Below the pieces are notes generated by a model. It saw only the letters and a list, made by a program, of their open reading frames with translations. It searched no databases and had not been told where the DNA came from. From positions 1 to 22,287 of the IMG/VR virus record IMGVR_UViG_3300048804_000014: 22,287 nucleotides of DNA. The stretch is one strand, 5' to 3'. The translations under genes were made by a program, and so were the position numbers. This DNA is from a virus. How positions within the stretch are numbered: position 1 is the first letter of the stretch; each line of letters begins with the position of its first letter. Below, piece by piece: positions 1 through 5,288 of the stretch.

Positions 1-10
1 GATTTTCTCA

Positions 11-94
11 TCAATTCAGAATAACGCCCAGGATCAGCAGGGCGATTACCAGGACCATCCCCAGGTCGGAGAGGGTTATTCGCGAGTAGTTCAT
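11..94 (-). CDS. 27-residue single-pass membrane microprotein
   Basis: This short reading frame encodes 27 residues. A short polar N-terminus (MNYSRITLSD) is followed by one continuous hydrophobic stretch (LGMVLVIALLILGVIL), which would span the membrane once. Its ATG overlaps the stop codon of the upstream secreted-protein gene as ATGA, which suggests coupled translation, and a G-rich stretch (GGGGG) lies just before the start. No family is recognised. Small membrane proteins of this kind occur in phage lysis and superinfection-exclusion loci, but nothing here fixes the role. The hydrophobic pattern and the coupling are seen directly; that it is a real gene is an inference. Confidence 0.5.
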   Translation of the reverse strand: MNYSRITLSDLGMVLVIALLILGVILN

Positions 95-495
95 TTTTGC
101 CCCCAGCATTCGACACTAAGATATCCGTTGCTTTCGGAAACAAGAACGCTTCCGTCCCAAATTTGACATCCAATATCGCCCGATCCGTGAGCCTTGAGCC
201 ATAGAAAATCACCTTCGCGAAAATTACTATATGCTCTGTAAAAAGGCGTATAGAAATTTACATAGAAATAACCAGATTCCCTATAGTTGGGACTATTCAG
301 CCAAGAGATGTGTAGGTTGTTAATCTCTCCGGCGGTAGTGATCACATATCTTGTTTCGGTATTTGTCGGAGGAGAAGATGAATACACCATCGGCAAATAA
401 ACGGTATATATACTTTTTGGTTGAGCACTTGCCGGAGAAACCAACAGTGTGCAAGGTATAAGCAGGATGAGCAAAATCCTAGTTAGTTTGTTCAT
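91..495 (-). CDS. Secreted protein with signal peptide
   Basis: The 134-residue product starts with a typical Sec signal peptide: MNKLTR, a leucine/isoleucine core, and a likely signal-peptidase site after ASA near residue 24. The mature part begins PKSIYTVYLPMVYSS, then has a serine/threonine-proline linker and a tyrosine/phenylalanine-rich, probably beta-rich domain with two late cysteines. The YLPxV segment after the signal resembles short motifs I associate with exported Chloroflexota proteins. A GAGGA ribosome site precedes the ATG. It may be a lysogenic-conversion or cell-surface protein expressed from the leftward promoter near 750. No enzymatic motif is visible and I do not recognise the family. 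Confidence 0.7.
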   Translation of the reverse strand: MNKLTRILLILLIPCTLLVSPASAQPKSIYTVYLPMVYSSSPPTNTETRYVITTAGEINNLHISWLNSPNYRESGYFYVNFYTPFYRAYSNFREGDFLWLKAHGSGDIGCQIWDGSVLVSESNGYLSVECWGQK

Positions 496-510
496 GGCTT
501 CCTCAACTTT

Positions 511-729
511 CTACTGGATATTCGATAACGATACGGTGCATCCATCCCCCGCTGGTTCATCATCGGGAATGTCCACACTATACGCAACGTGGAATTTACC
601 TATCAGATGCGGACGGTGAGCGAGCTTGAATGCTGCCTTTTTTGGATCGGGCATGATGCCGGTGGGTCCGATAACTCCACTGGCACAGTAATTCAATTTA
701 GCACCGCACGAGCATGTGATTGTGTCCAT
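511..729 (-). CDS. Small Cys-rich hypothetical protein
   Basis: This encodes 72 residues beginning MDTITCSCGAKLNYC. The C-x-C...C spacing looks like half of a zinc ribbon, but there is no clear second knuckle; only one further Cys lies near the C-terminus. The start is supported by a GAGGAAAC ribosome site. It is the first gene downstream of the leftward control region at 730-830, whose core is duplicated in front of the gene at 4657-4851, so both units are probably expressed together. Function is unknown. A metal-binding or protein-protein adaptor role is only a guess. Confidence 0.65.
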   Translation of the reverse strand: MDTITCSCGAKLNYCASGVIGPTGIMPDPKKAAFKLAHRPHLIGKFHVAYSVDIPDDEPAGDGCTVSLSNIQ

Positions 730-830
730 TGTTTCCTCAACTTTCTATGCTGTAAATATAACCCAATTCCGTTGGACGAACGTCCCTATTTTCGTATTAA
801 TTGCACGACTTATTTATTACAACGCTGCTC
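730..830 (-). promoter_or_regulatory. Leftward promoter region, copy 1 of a duplicated control sequence
   Basis: Thirty bases at 742-771 are identical to 4864-4893. Similarity then continues, with substitutions, upstream to about 822. Read leftward it contains GGGTTATATTTACAGC, a plausible -10 region. Further upstream, TTGTAA is followed 17 bases later by TAATAC. A small palindrome (GGACG/CGTCC) lies between them and is not kept in copy 2. Position just ahead of the 511-729 gene supports a promoter. Which -10 is used cannot be decided by eye. Confidence 0.55.
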
Positions 831-923
831 ATGCCCCACATCGGCAGCGTCCCCACCCGCGGCCCGCTTCGCCAGTTCGTCGGCGCGTTCGTTGCCTAGC
901 TCCGCGGGCCGGCACTTGCTTTA
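810..923 (-). pseudogene. Possible RNase HI C-terminal remnant
   Basis: An open stretch of 36 codons between two TAA stops contains GNERADELAKRAA, closely resembling the conserved C-terminal helix of bacterial RNase HI (GNERADELA). It has no start codon and lacks the DEDD catalytic core, so it looks like the tail of a decayed or recombined gene. Its last codons overlap the control region of the next gene. It also overlaps, in a different frame, the small membrane-protein frame at 829-1011. A caveat is that the nearby coiled-coil proteins contain similar ELxxERAxxL runs, so the resemblance could be fortuitous. Confidence 0.35.
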
Positions 924-1011
924 CTTGTTTCAGTCCCCCGTTCTTACTGGTAGGCCGGAGGAGGAGGAGGCAGAGTAATGCTACACCTATTACGGCCACG
1001 AATTCTGACAT
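829..1011 (-). CDS. Possible small membrane protein
   Basis: This reading frame starts at an ATG eight bases after GGAG and encodes about 60 residues. The N-terminus (MSEFVAVIGVALLCLLLL) is one hydrophobic segment that could span the membrane. The rest is rich in Arg and Gly and looks non-native, as though it runs out of frame through the RNase HI-like remnant. The 14-base sequence TAGCTCCGCGGGCC occurs at 1017-1030 and again at 897-910, so a duplication or deletion may have joined a membrane-protein start to unrelated sequence. I treat it as a weak gene call. Confidence 0.3.
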   Translation of the reverse strand: MSEFVAVIGVALLCLLLLRPTSKNGGLKQVKQVPARGARQRTRRRTGEAGRGWGRCRCGA

Positions 1012-1312
1012 CACCTTAGCTCCGCGGGCCTTGAGTTATTGTCGGCTTTCGCAAAGCCCCACCCCGGTCGAATTACTGCCCTGTTGAAACGTATTGATCC
1101 CGGCTCGACATTGGGGGCGGGCGTTCAGTCCGCACCAGTACCGTTTTACACCCGGTCGGTGTCTATCGCGTGCCCCTCGCTTGTAAGCGTAAGGGGTTTA
1201 GGTTCTAATTTGCGTTCGCTACTCCGCTCCAGTCTTGCCGCCAGTGGTACTGACTGGAAAGTATGCCTATTATTCTATAGCGTCAGGCTCGGCAGGCCGA
1301 CGCGTTGTTGGT
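1012..1312. other. Gene-free stretch with several hairpins
   Basis: No convincing gene lies here. By eye there are several inverted repeats: GGCTTT-CGC-AAAGCC near 1043-1057; CCCCT...AGGGG enclosing CGCT/AGCG near 1173-1196; CCAGTC...GACTGG near 1229-1257; and GCGTC...GACGC near 1280-1303, just after the nuclease stop codon on the leftward strand. None is followed by a long T-run. The stretch could be the structured 3' end of the methyltransferase-nuclease transcript or an uncharacterised small RNA. No promoter is obvious. Confidence 0.35.
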
Positions 1313-1696
1313 TTACTTTATGCTTTTCAGAAATTCGGTCAATGGCAATCCGCCAGAAATTCTATAATACGGGTCTCCACTTCTTGATTTTATACTCGGA
1401 GGAATAGGGCCGCTCCATGTCAATTTATCAATCCAGTCTGCTAAAATAACCCCATTATCCGCTGCTTCGTATGGACGGTTGTTATAAACAATTCCTACCA
1501 ATTCGCCCAGTTGATGCAATCCGAAATACGTGTCGTGCGAGTTCTTCTCTACGTTTCTTGTGGTCTTGAAGTCTATTGATAAAATCACGCCGTTTACCAT
1601 TATGCGAATATCTGGAACGTGACCATTCGACAAAAATGGTCGTATCATTTTCATCATATCTTCTTGGAATTTGTCGTGTGCCTCAAAGCGATTCAT
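1313..1696 (-). CDS. PD-(D/E)XK-type nuclease, putative
   Basis: This 127-residue protein has the sequence V-P-D-I at residues 27-30, then a hydrophobic strand and I-D-F-K at 41-44. That is the spacing of a PD-(D/E)XK nuclease core (D29, D42, K44), a fold used by restriction enzymes, Holliday-junction resolvases and VRR-type nucleases. An N-terminal helix with several charged residues precedes the core. The gene starts inside the last 14 bases of the methyltransferase gene, so the two are co-transcribed and probably co-translated. It may be a cognate restriction enzyme or a phage recombination nuclease; the short length fits either. The family call rests on one motif only. Confidence 0.45.
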   Translation of the reverse strand: MNRFEAHDKFQEDMMKMIRPFLSNGHVPDIRIMVNGVILSIDFKTTRNVEKNSHDTYFGLHQLGELVGIVYNNRPYEAADNGVILADWIDKLTWSGPIPPSIKSRSGDPYYRISGGLPLTEFLKSIK

Positions 1697-2822
1697 TTAT
1701 TCTCGACTTTGATATGTTTACGTTTTCATCGAGAATATCTATCCCGTCAAATAGGCATCCGTGTTTGAGCGCGGCTACTCCGGTAGTACCTGCGCCGCAG
1801 AACGGATCGAGAATATACTGACCGGGACTGCATATCTTTGAAATAATATCAAACATGCCACTTTCGGATTGCCCCCATTCGTGGTGCTTTTTATCGTTCG
1901 CATCGCTCTTGAACACATCCGCAAAGCCACGCCCGGAAAACGGGGCGTTTTTCAATTGGTACATTATGAGCGGTTTCCATTGGGGGTTTACGTGCTTTTG
2001 GAATACACCAGCGGTTTCTCCGGGTACGAGATATGCCGCTGTCCAGAAATAATCAAGATGTTCGTCGAGCATTTTATAAATATCTGGCATCCAATAGTGT
2101 GCCGACATTGCAATCAATAATCCGCCCGGTTTCAGCCATTCTTTCGCCCGACGCGCAAGCGTACTATAAAGCGGCAGGTATTCTTTTGGATACGGTGGGT
2201 CGGTGATTATAAAATCGTATTGCCGCGGCGCTTGCCACGTCTCGATGTCTCCCTGCCACACATTCCATCGCTCCGCTTGCGGAACGTCCGCCCCGGCGCG
2301 GGCCATTTCGGCGCGCGCTTCTGTTCGCTTTTCTGTCTGGATTTCTTTATGTGCTTCATGTGCCGTCATTTCCCCGCTGGCGATTCTGTCTATCATCTCT
2401 GGCGCTTCCCGTTCAATTTGCTTTATGGTTGCCACAGTTCGAGGGCTGACGTTGAGCATTTCGGCGGCCTCGTTGCGATCAAGATGCAAATTTGCATCTT
2501 GATTTTTTCTATCTCCGCCGTGTTTCATTGTCTCAAGCTTAGACGCCACAACTGCCCGTTGGCTTTCGTTCAAATGCCGCCTGTGCAAGTTCAGGCTGAT
2601 AACGTATCCAAGTGGATCGTTGCCGGTGTATTCGATATAGGTTGGTTCTATGTTTTCGGCCCCGGCGGCTTCGTATCGGTTGCGACCGTCCAGGATTTTC
2701 GTGCCATATAAAACAATTGCGCACTCTGGACGGTATCCATTGTTGCGCATATCGGATCGTAAAGCGGACATTTCCGCATCGTTCATTCTTGGAAAAAGAT
2801 TTGCGTACTCGTGATATTCCAT
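1683..2822 (-). CDS. ParB-domain/DNA methyltransferase fusion (N6-adenine or N4-cytosine)
   Basis: The product is 379 residues. Residues 1-80 form a ParB/Srx-like domain with DGRNRYEA at 45-52. Residues 85-170 are helical, with a NESQRAVVASKL helix and an HTH-like NEAAEMLNVSPRTVATI segment. Residues 185-375 are an amino-methyltransferase: catalytic DPPY at 208-211, then the SAM-binding DPFCGAGTTG at 339-348. This motif order, catalytic before SAM-binding, is that of beta-class N6-adenine or N4-cytosine DNA methyltransferases such as those of the N6_N4_Mtase family. Such fusions are common in phages, often as orphan enzymes protecting phage DNA. Here a nuclease gene overlaps the 3' end. A clear AGGAGA ribosome site lies eight bases ahead of the ATG. 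Confidence 0.9.
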   Translation of the reverse strand: MEYHEYANLFPRMNDAEMSALRSDMRNNGYRPECAIVLYGTKILDGRNRYEAAGAENIEPTYIEYTGNDPLGYVISLNLHRRHLNESQRAVVASKLETMKHGGDRKNQDANLHLDRNEAAEMLNVSPRTVATIKQIEREAPEMIDRIASGEMTAHEAHKEIQTEKRTEARAEMARAGADVPQAERWNVWQGDIETWQAPRQYDFIITDPPYPKEYLPLYSTLARRAKEWLKPGGLLIAMSAHYWMPDIYKMLDEHLDYFWTAAYLVPGETAGVFQKHVNPQWKPLIMYQLKNAPFSGRGFADVFKSDANDKKHHEWGQSESGMFDIISKICSPGQYILDPFCGAGTTGVAALKHGCLFDGIDILDENVNISKSRINESL

Positions 2823-2841
2823 GTGTCTCCTGATATAAAAA

Positions 2842-2910
2842 CTCGTTTCGAGAGCCTGCGCCTGCGGTAGCCAACTGTGACGGTGGCTTGACGTAGGCTC
2901 TCAAAACGAG
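2842..2910 (-). terminator. Leader hairpin with T-run (attenuator candidate) ahead of the methyltransferase gene
   Basis: Arms at 2842-2857 and 2895-2910 pair over 16 positions with one G-U pair. They enclose a smaller hairpin (AGCCA 2869-2873 with TGGCT 2884-2888). Read leftward, the stem ends in GAG followed by five T and then TATATC, the form of an intrinsic terminator, yet it lies between a strong promoter (2942-2971) and the start codon at 2822. It is either an attenuator or a structured leader RNA. Confidence 0.6.
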
Positions 2911-2941
2911 TCTTGGTGTCACAGTCTATTTCCGCAACCAC

Positions 2942-2971
2942 ATTATAACCGCGTTTCTCCATTTTCGTCAA
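2942..2971 (-). promoter_or_regulatory. Sigma70-type promoter for the methyltransferase-nuclease unit
   Basis: Read on the leftward strand, TTGACG (2971-2966) is followed after 18 bases by a perfect TATAAT (2947-2942). Transcription would begin near 2935, giving a leader of about 110 bases that contains the 2842-2910 hairpin before the methyltransferase start codon. Confidence 0.7.
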
Positions 2972-3064
2972 GCGTCAGCTATTCAGTCGGTTATGTTTTC
3001 TAACCATCTTCCCGGTGTCGTCTGGTTGGTATCATTTCGGTGACGTTACCAAGTTATAACAATC

Positions 3065-3301
3065 TCAGCGGCGTTTGCCGCAATCACAATCAAACACCAC
3101 GCCGAAACGATCGGTATCTTGGTGATAATGGTGCTTTCCGTCGGCATTGGCGGGGCACAAGTCTGTTGGAGCTGGCGTGGGGCGGACATCATCAATATAA
3201 TGGTGACATTCTGGGCACATCACAGAACCATCGTCAAATATTTTTGACCAAAATTCTCCAAAAATAGCACTACACCATTTACATCTATAAACCATTGGCA
3301 T
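3065..3301 (-). CDS. Zinc-ribbon-like small protein
   Basis: From the chosen ATG the product is 78 residues. It contains C-K-W-C and C-P-E-C pairs about 20 residues apart, a typical four-cysteine zinc ribbon, and ends with C-D-C-G-K-R-R. An upstream in-frame ATG at 3382 would run far into the preceding gene and gives a low-complexity N-terminus, so I prefer 3301, where GAGACGAAT precedes the start. It is the last gene of the leftward run that begins at 4851. No function can be assigned. Short zinc ribbons in phage early regions often act in transcription or as inhibitors of host enzymes, which is inference here. The 2972-3064 stretch after it has no clear terminator. Confidence 0.6.
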   Translation of the reverse strand: MPMVYRCKWCSAIFGEFWSKIFDDGSVMCPECHHYIDDVRPTPAPTDLCPANADGKHHYHQDTDRFGVVFDCDCGKRR

Positions 3302-3342
3302 ATTCGTCTCATTTCTGGCGGTGTGCCGCCGAACAGTTTGCG

Positions 3343-3699
3343 TTAGCGTCGGGGCGCATGTGGCTTGCCGCAGTTGACGCAACGAATGCTATAATTGGAT
3401 ATTCCAAACTCTTCACAGACGCAGTAATCCCCGTTCGGTGACGTCACCGGGTACTTCGCAAGAACGGCGGCGGCTTTAGCATAAGCCGGTATGTCTGGGT
3501 GCGCCCCATAATTAATGTCAATGTGGTCTGATACCATTTCCAACGCCTCCCGCATCTCGTCCCGTTCGACGCGGAGCTGGGCAATCTCGGTTTCCTGTCC
3601 GTCAATAAACGCTTGAAGTCCAGCGATTGTCTTGTCTTCTTCCTCGTGGTGTTTTTTGTGATGCGCTATCAAGGTGTCATAATCGTCAGGTGCGCTCAT
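3343..3699 (-). CDS. Coiled-coil protein with C-terminal zinc knuckles
   Basis: This 118-residue protein has a His/Glu-rich start (HHKKHHEEEDK), then a heptad-patterned helix (GQETEIAQLRVERDEMREALEM, about residues 33-55) and a C-terminal Cys cluster (C-V-C...C-V-N-C). It shares the IAQLRxER coiled-coil signature with several neighbours and may be a paralogue of them. Its ATG overlaps the stop of the upstream gene by one base (TAATG), and GGAGATAA gives a good ribosome site. Function is unknown; the combination suggests a small oligomeric, zinc-stabilised protein. Confidence 0.7.
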   Translation of the reverse strand: MSAPDDYDTLIAHHKKHHEEEDKTIAGLQAFIDGQETEIAQLRVERDEMREALEMVSDHIDINYGAHPDIPAYAKAAAVLAKYPVTSPNGDYCVCEEFGISNYSIRCVNCGKPHAPRR

Positions 3700-3965
3700 T
3701 ATTTATCTCCATAGGGCGGCGGCCCAACAAGTTCATTGATAATCTCTTGCTGGAATGGACTTGATACACTCCACGCCAATTTGTCGGCTTTATAGTTGCA
3801 CGCGCTTGCGCATTTTAGGGCAGTTTCCAGGGCTTCTATGCGGTCGCTCAATTGCTCGTTTTCAGCGCGGAGTGACTCGAGCTCGGCTGCGGACAAATCG
3901 CGCAGACTCGCCATTTCTCTATCTATACTTCCGCATTCTTCTAATAGTTCATCGAGATTGCTCAT
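3699..3965 (-). CDS. Small coiled-coil protein
   Basis: The 88-residue product is predicted mostly helical. Residues 20-50 (DLSAAELESLRAENEQLSDR...) follow a clear heptad pattern. It is preceded by a strong AAGGAGACACC ribosome site, nearly the same leader as that of the gene at 4421-4660, which hints at gene duplication. The last codon region overlaps the start of the next gene by one base. No family is recognised and no catalytic motif is seen. It probably forms dimers or larger oligomers by its coiled coil. Confidence 0.7.
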   Translation of the reverse strand: MSNLDELLEECGSIDREMASLRDLSAAELESLRAENEQLSDRIEALETALKCASACNYKADKLAWSVSSPFQQEIINELVGPPPYGDK

Positions 3966-4017
3966 GGTGTCTCCTTCCCCGTTTTACAAAATTCCAAGTC
4001 TCCATGGTTCGTTTCGC

Positions 4018-4395
4018 TCATTGGTTCGTCTCTCTCAACCACACAGCAAAATCTTGCATAGCAGTACATCCTATAACTTCATCTGCCAGCTTTATTAATT
4101 TCGTTGCGCTCTCCAACCGTTTCTGTGCGGCGGAGAGTTCGGCGCGCAGTTGGGGCAGTACAGTTCCTTCCTGATATGCTAATTCTTTCTCTAGCATCTG
4201 GTGGCTAGAGCGGAGTTCGGCAAGTTCGCGGGGCGCGTGAGTGGTGCATGGATAATAATATATAACCGGCCCCAGTCCGCAGTTTGGACAGGTTGCATAT
4301 TCTGGTATATTGTTCGGTTCCGCCCAGAGTCCACAGCTTAGGCAGTGGGTATAAATTGGGAAATTGGGGTTAACTATTACGTGGCGCCTAGACAT
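4018..4395 (-). CDS. Zinc-ribbon plus coiled-coil protein
   Basis: This 125-residue protein has two N-terminal Cys pairs (C-L-S-C near residue 18 and C-P-N-C near residue 36), forming a zinc ribbon, followed by a long helix with heptads (RELAELRSSHQMLEKELAY ... LRAELSAAQKRLESATKLIKL). The order is the reverse of the 3343-3699 protein, which has coil then zinc, so the same two modules seem to have been shuffled. AGGATAATGAG precedes the ATG. Function is unknown. The adjacent 52-base gap holds no gene. Confidence 0.7.
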   Translation of the reverse strand: MSRRHVIVNPNFPIYTHCLSCGLWAEPNNIPEYATCPNCGLGPVIYYYPCTTHAPRELAELRSSHQMLEKELAYQEGTVLPQLRAELSAAQKRLESATKLIKLADEVIGCTAMQDFAVWLRETNQ

Positions 4396-4420
4396 CTCAT
4401 TATCCTTTCTCTAACTGGTA

Positions 4421-4660
4421 TCATTTTGTTGCCTCCAGAATGGATTGGGCGGTGCGCAATATCTCGTCCCCCCGATCATCGTTAAATGCGTCCTGTAGGC
4501 GTGCCTCGTTACACATTGATTCGAGAGATGCGCGGAGCTTCGCCCTTTCTTCGCGGAGCTGGGAAAGTTCGCGGATTGCCTTTGCCCCACATCCTTCTAG
4601 TGCTGCTCGCGCTAGAGATACATAGTCGAGGTGACGTAATGCGTCATCTAGCGCGCTCAT
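4421..4660 (-). CDS. Small coiled-coil protein
   Basis: The product is 79 residues and largely helical, with a heptad run IRELSQLREERAKLRASLES at about residues 29-48 that resembles the coils of its three neighbours. Its ATG overlaps the stop of the upstream 64-residue gene as ATGA, and the leader GACACCATGAGC is shared with the gene at 3699-3965. These shared pieces suggest tandem duplication followed by divergence. No function is known. Confidence 0.7.
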   Translation of the reverse strand: MSALDDALRHLDYVSLARAALEGCGAKAIRELSQLREERAKLRASLESMCNEARLQDAFNDDRGDEILRTAQSILEATK

Positions 4661-4851
4661 GGTGTCACCATAAACCAGAACGTATCAGCGAAGGTGGAAG
4701 GCCCGCCGTGCTCGTGCCGCGCTAGTCCGAGAGACTCAAGGGACAGTAGTATCTCACGGGTCAACCAGGACGGCCAGACCATGAGCAAGGAATTGTGTGT
4801 GTATCGTTTGAGTAGTGCGGATTGAATTGCATGTGCTCGTTGTGTTGTCAT
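4657..4851 (-). CDS. Small hypothetical protein, first gene of the leftward unit
   Basis: It encodes 64 residues (MTTQRAHAIQSALLKRYTHN...), probably a small helical or winged-helix-like domain: helices at residues 5-16 and 27-40 are suggested by the amphipathic pattern, followed by a possible wing. No motif identifies it. It has an AGAGGAAAC ribosome site and lies directly behind control-region copy 2. As the first gene of a leftward early-type unit it could be a regulator, but that is a guess from position and size. Confidence 0.6.
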   Translation of the reverse strand: MTTQRAHAIQSALLKRYTHNSLLMVWPSWLTREILLSLESLGLARHEHGGPSTFADTFWFMVTP

Positions 4852-4863
4852 TTTGTTTCCTCT

Positions 4864-4948
4864 TTTCTATGCTGTAAATATAACCCAATTCCGCGCTGAC
4901 GAAAGTTACTTTTTCGGCTATTATTCTGCACGAGTTATTTGTTACAAT
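4864..4948 (-). promoter_or_regulatory. Leftward promoter region, copy 2
   Basis: Positions 4864-4893 match 742-771 exactly. Beyond them the elements TTCGTC, TCGTGCA and TTGTAAxAAATAA are kept at similar spacing, while bases between differ. That pattern suggests binding or promoter sites rather than a recent plain duplication. It would drive 4851 leftward to about 3065. The candidate -10 elements are TATATT within the identical box, or TAATAG 18 bases after TTGTAA. Confidence 0.55.
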
Positions 4949-4954
4949 AGTAAA

Positions 4955-4974
4955 GCCGCCTAATCGAGGGCGGC
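4955..4974 (-). terminator. Hairpin between divergent units (weak terminator candidate)
   Basis: GCCGCC (4955-4960) pairs with GGCGGC (4969-4974) across an eight-base loop. On the leftward strand it is followed by TTT only, so it is a weak terminator at best. It may insulate the leftward promoter from transcription entering from the right. The GGCCCG part also takes part in an alternative dyad around the TATAAT at 4981. Confidence 0.35.
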
Positions 4975-5008
4975 CCGTGTTATAATCTCTGTGCTGTCGG
5001 GCCTCGAT
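4963..5008 (+). promoter_or_regulatory. Rightward TATAAT within an inverted repeat
   Basis: A perfect TATAAT (4981-4986) has no good -35 match. It lies inside an inverted repeat: ATCGAGG-gcg-GCCCG (4963-4977) against CGGGCCTCGAT (4998-5008). Dyads spanning a -10 box commonly bind a repressor. It is the likely start of the structured RNA at about 4993-5087. Confidence 0.5.
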
Positions 5009-5087
5009 CCCGGTGGCAGTCGTGCCCGCTACACAGCGGGCATGGCGCTTAATGCGCAGGCCACGGGGTAATCTTACCACAGTTTTG
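4993..5087 (+). ncRNA. Candidate structured RNA C in the divergent control region
   Basis: About 95 bases lie between two TATAAT boxes and fold by eye into a compact three-way arrangement. A closing helix pairs CCCGGTGGC (5009-5017) with GCCACGGG (5060-5067) with one bulge. A nine-pair hairpin joins GTGCCCGCT (5022-5030) and AGCGGGCAT (5035-5043) over an ACAC loop. A GCGC/GCGC hairpin lies at 5045-5057. A short GGTA/TACC hairpin and TTTT (5083-5086) follow. It is not a tRNA: no acceptor stem or proper T-arm is present. It may be an independent small RNA or the leader of the terminase operon. Confidence 0.5.
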
Positions 5088-5090
5088 GGT

Positions 5091-5096
5091 TATAAT
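5091..5096 (+). promoter_or_regulatory. TATAAT box directly ahead of the first rightward gene
   Basis: A perfect TATAAT ends six bases before the ATG at 5103 and no Shine-Dalgarno sequence lies between. If used, transcription would start at or next to the ATG, giving a leaderless message. No -35 element is evident upstream. Confidence 0.45.
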
Positions 5097-5102
5097 AGCG
5101 GC

Positions 5103-5288
5103 ATGGCAGAACCCGAGGTGATCCGCTTTACGGTATCGGTTGCGCAGGTGAAAACATTGGCCGATGGTGGCCTACGTTTTGCCTTCGATGCACCAGAATC
5201 GGCGATAGATGCAGCAACGAAACTGATGCAAGCGAAACAAGCCGGGGCGGTGCTGGAAATAGCGGCGGTTGTGATAAAAAATGACTGA
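5103..5288 (+). CDS. Small hypothetical protein ahead of terminase
   Basis: From the ATG at 5103 it encodes 61 residues: a beta-rich N-terminus (EVIRFTVSVAQVKTLADGGLRFAFDAP) and an Ala-rich helix (ESAIDAATKLMQAKQAG), ending VVIKND. An upstream in-frame start at 5013 would read through the structured RNA and gives a non-native Arg-rich leader, so it is rejected. There is no Shine-Dalgarno site, consistent with a leaderless start from the TATAAT at 5091. It overlaps the next gene by eight bases. Similar small proteins precede terminase genes in other phages, but I cannot name the family. Confidence 0.65.
   Translation: MAEPEVIRFTVSVAQVKTLADGGLRFAFDAPESAIDAATKLMQAKQAGAVLEIAAVVIKND

Noticed and set aside
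1039-1407. Rightward open frame of 122 codons across the hairpin-rich stretch
   Set aside because: It begins at TTG, has no ribosome site, runs antisense into the nuclease gene and its sequence looks like random Arg/Ser/Leu-rich translation.
2539-2971. Leftward frames overlapping the ParB-methyltransferase start
   Set aside because: They read through the promoter and leader hairpin or lie out of frame within the methyltransferase gene, with no ribosome site.
4981-5088. tRNA gene on either strand
   Set aside because: A CGGG-ATCGAGG-CCCG hairpin on the leftward strand looks a little like a T-arm, but the stem is one pair short, the loop misses conserved positions, and no acceptor or D-arm is found.
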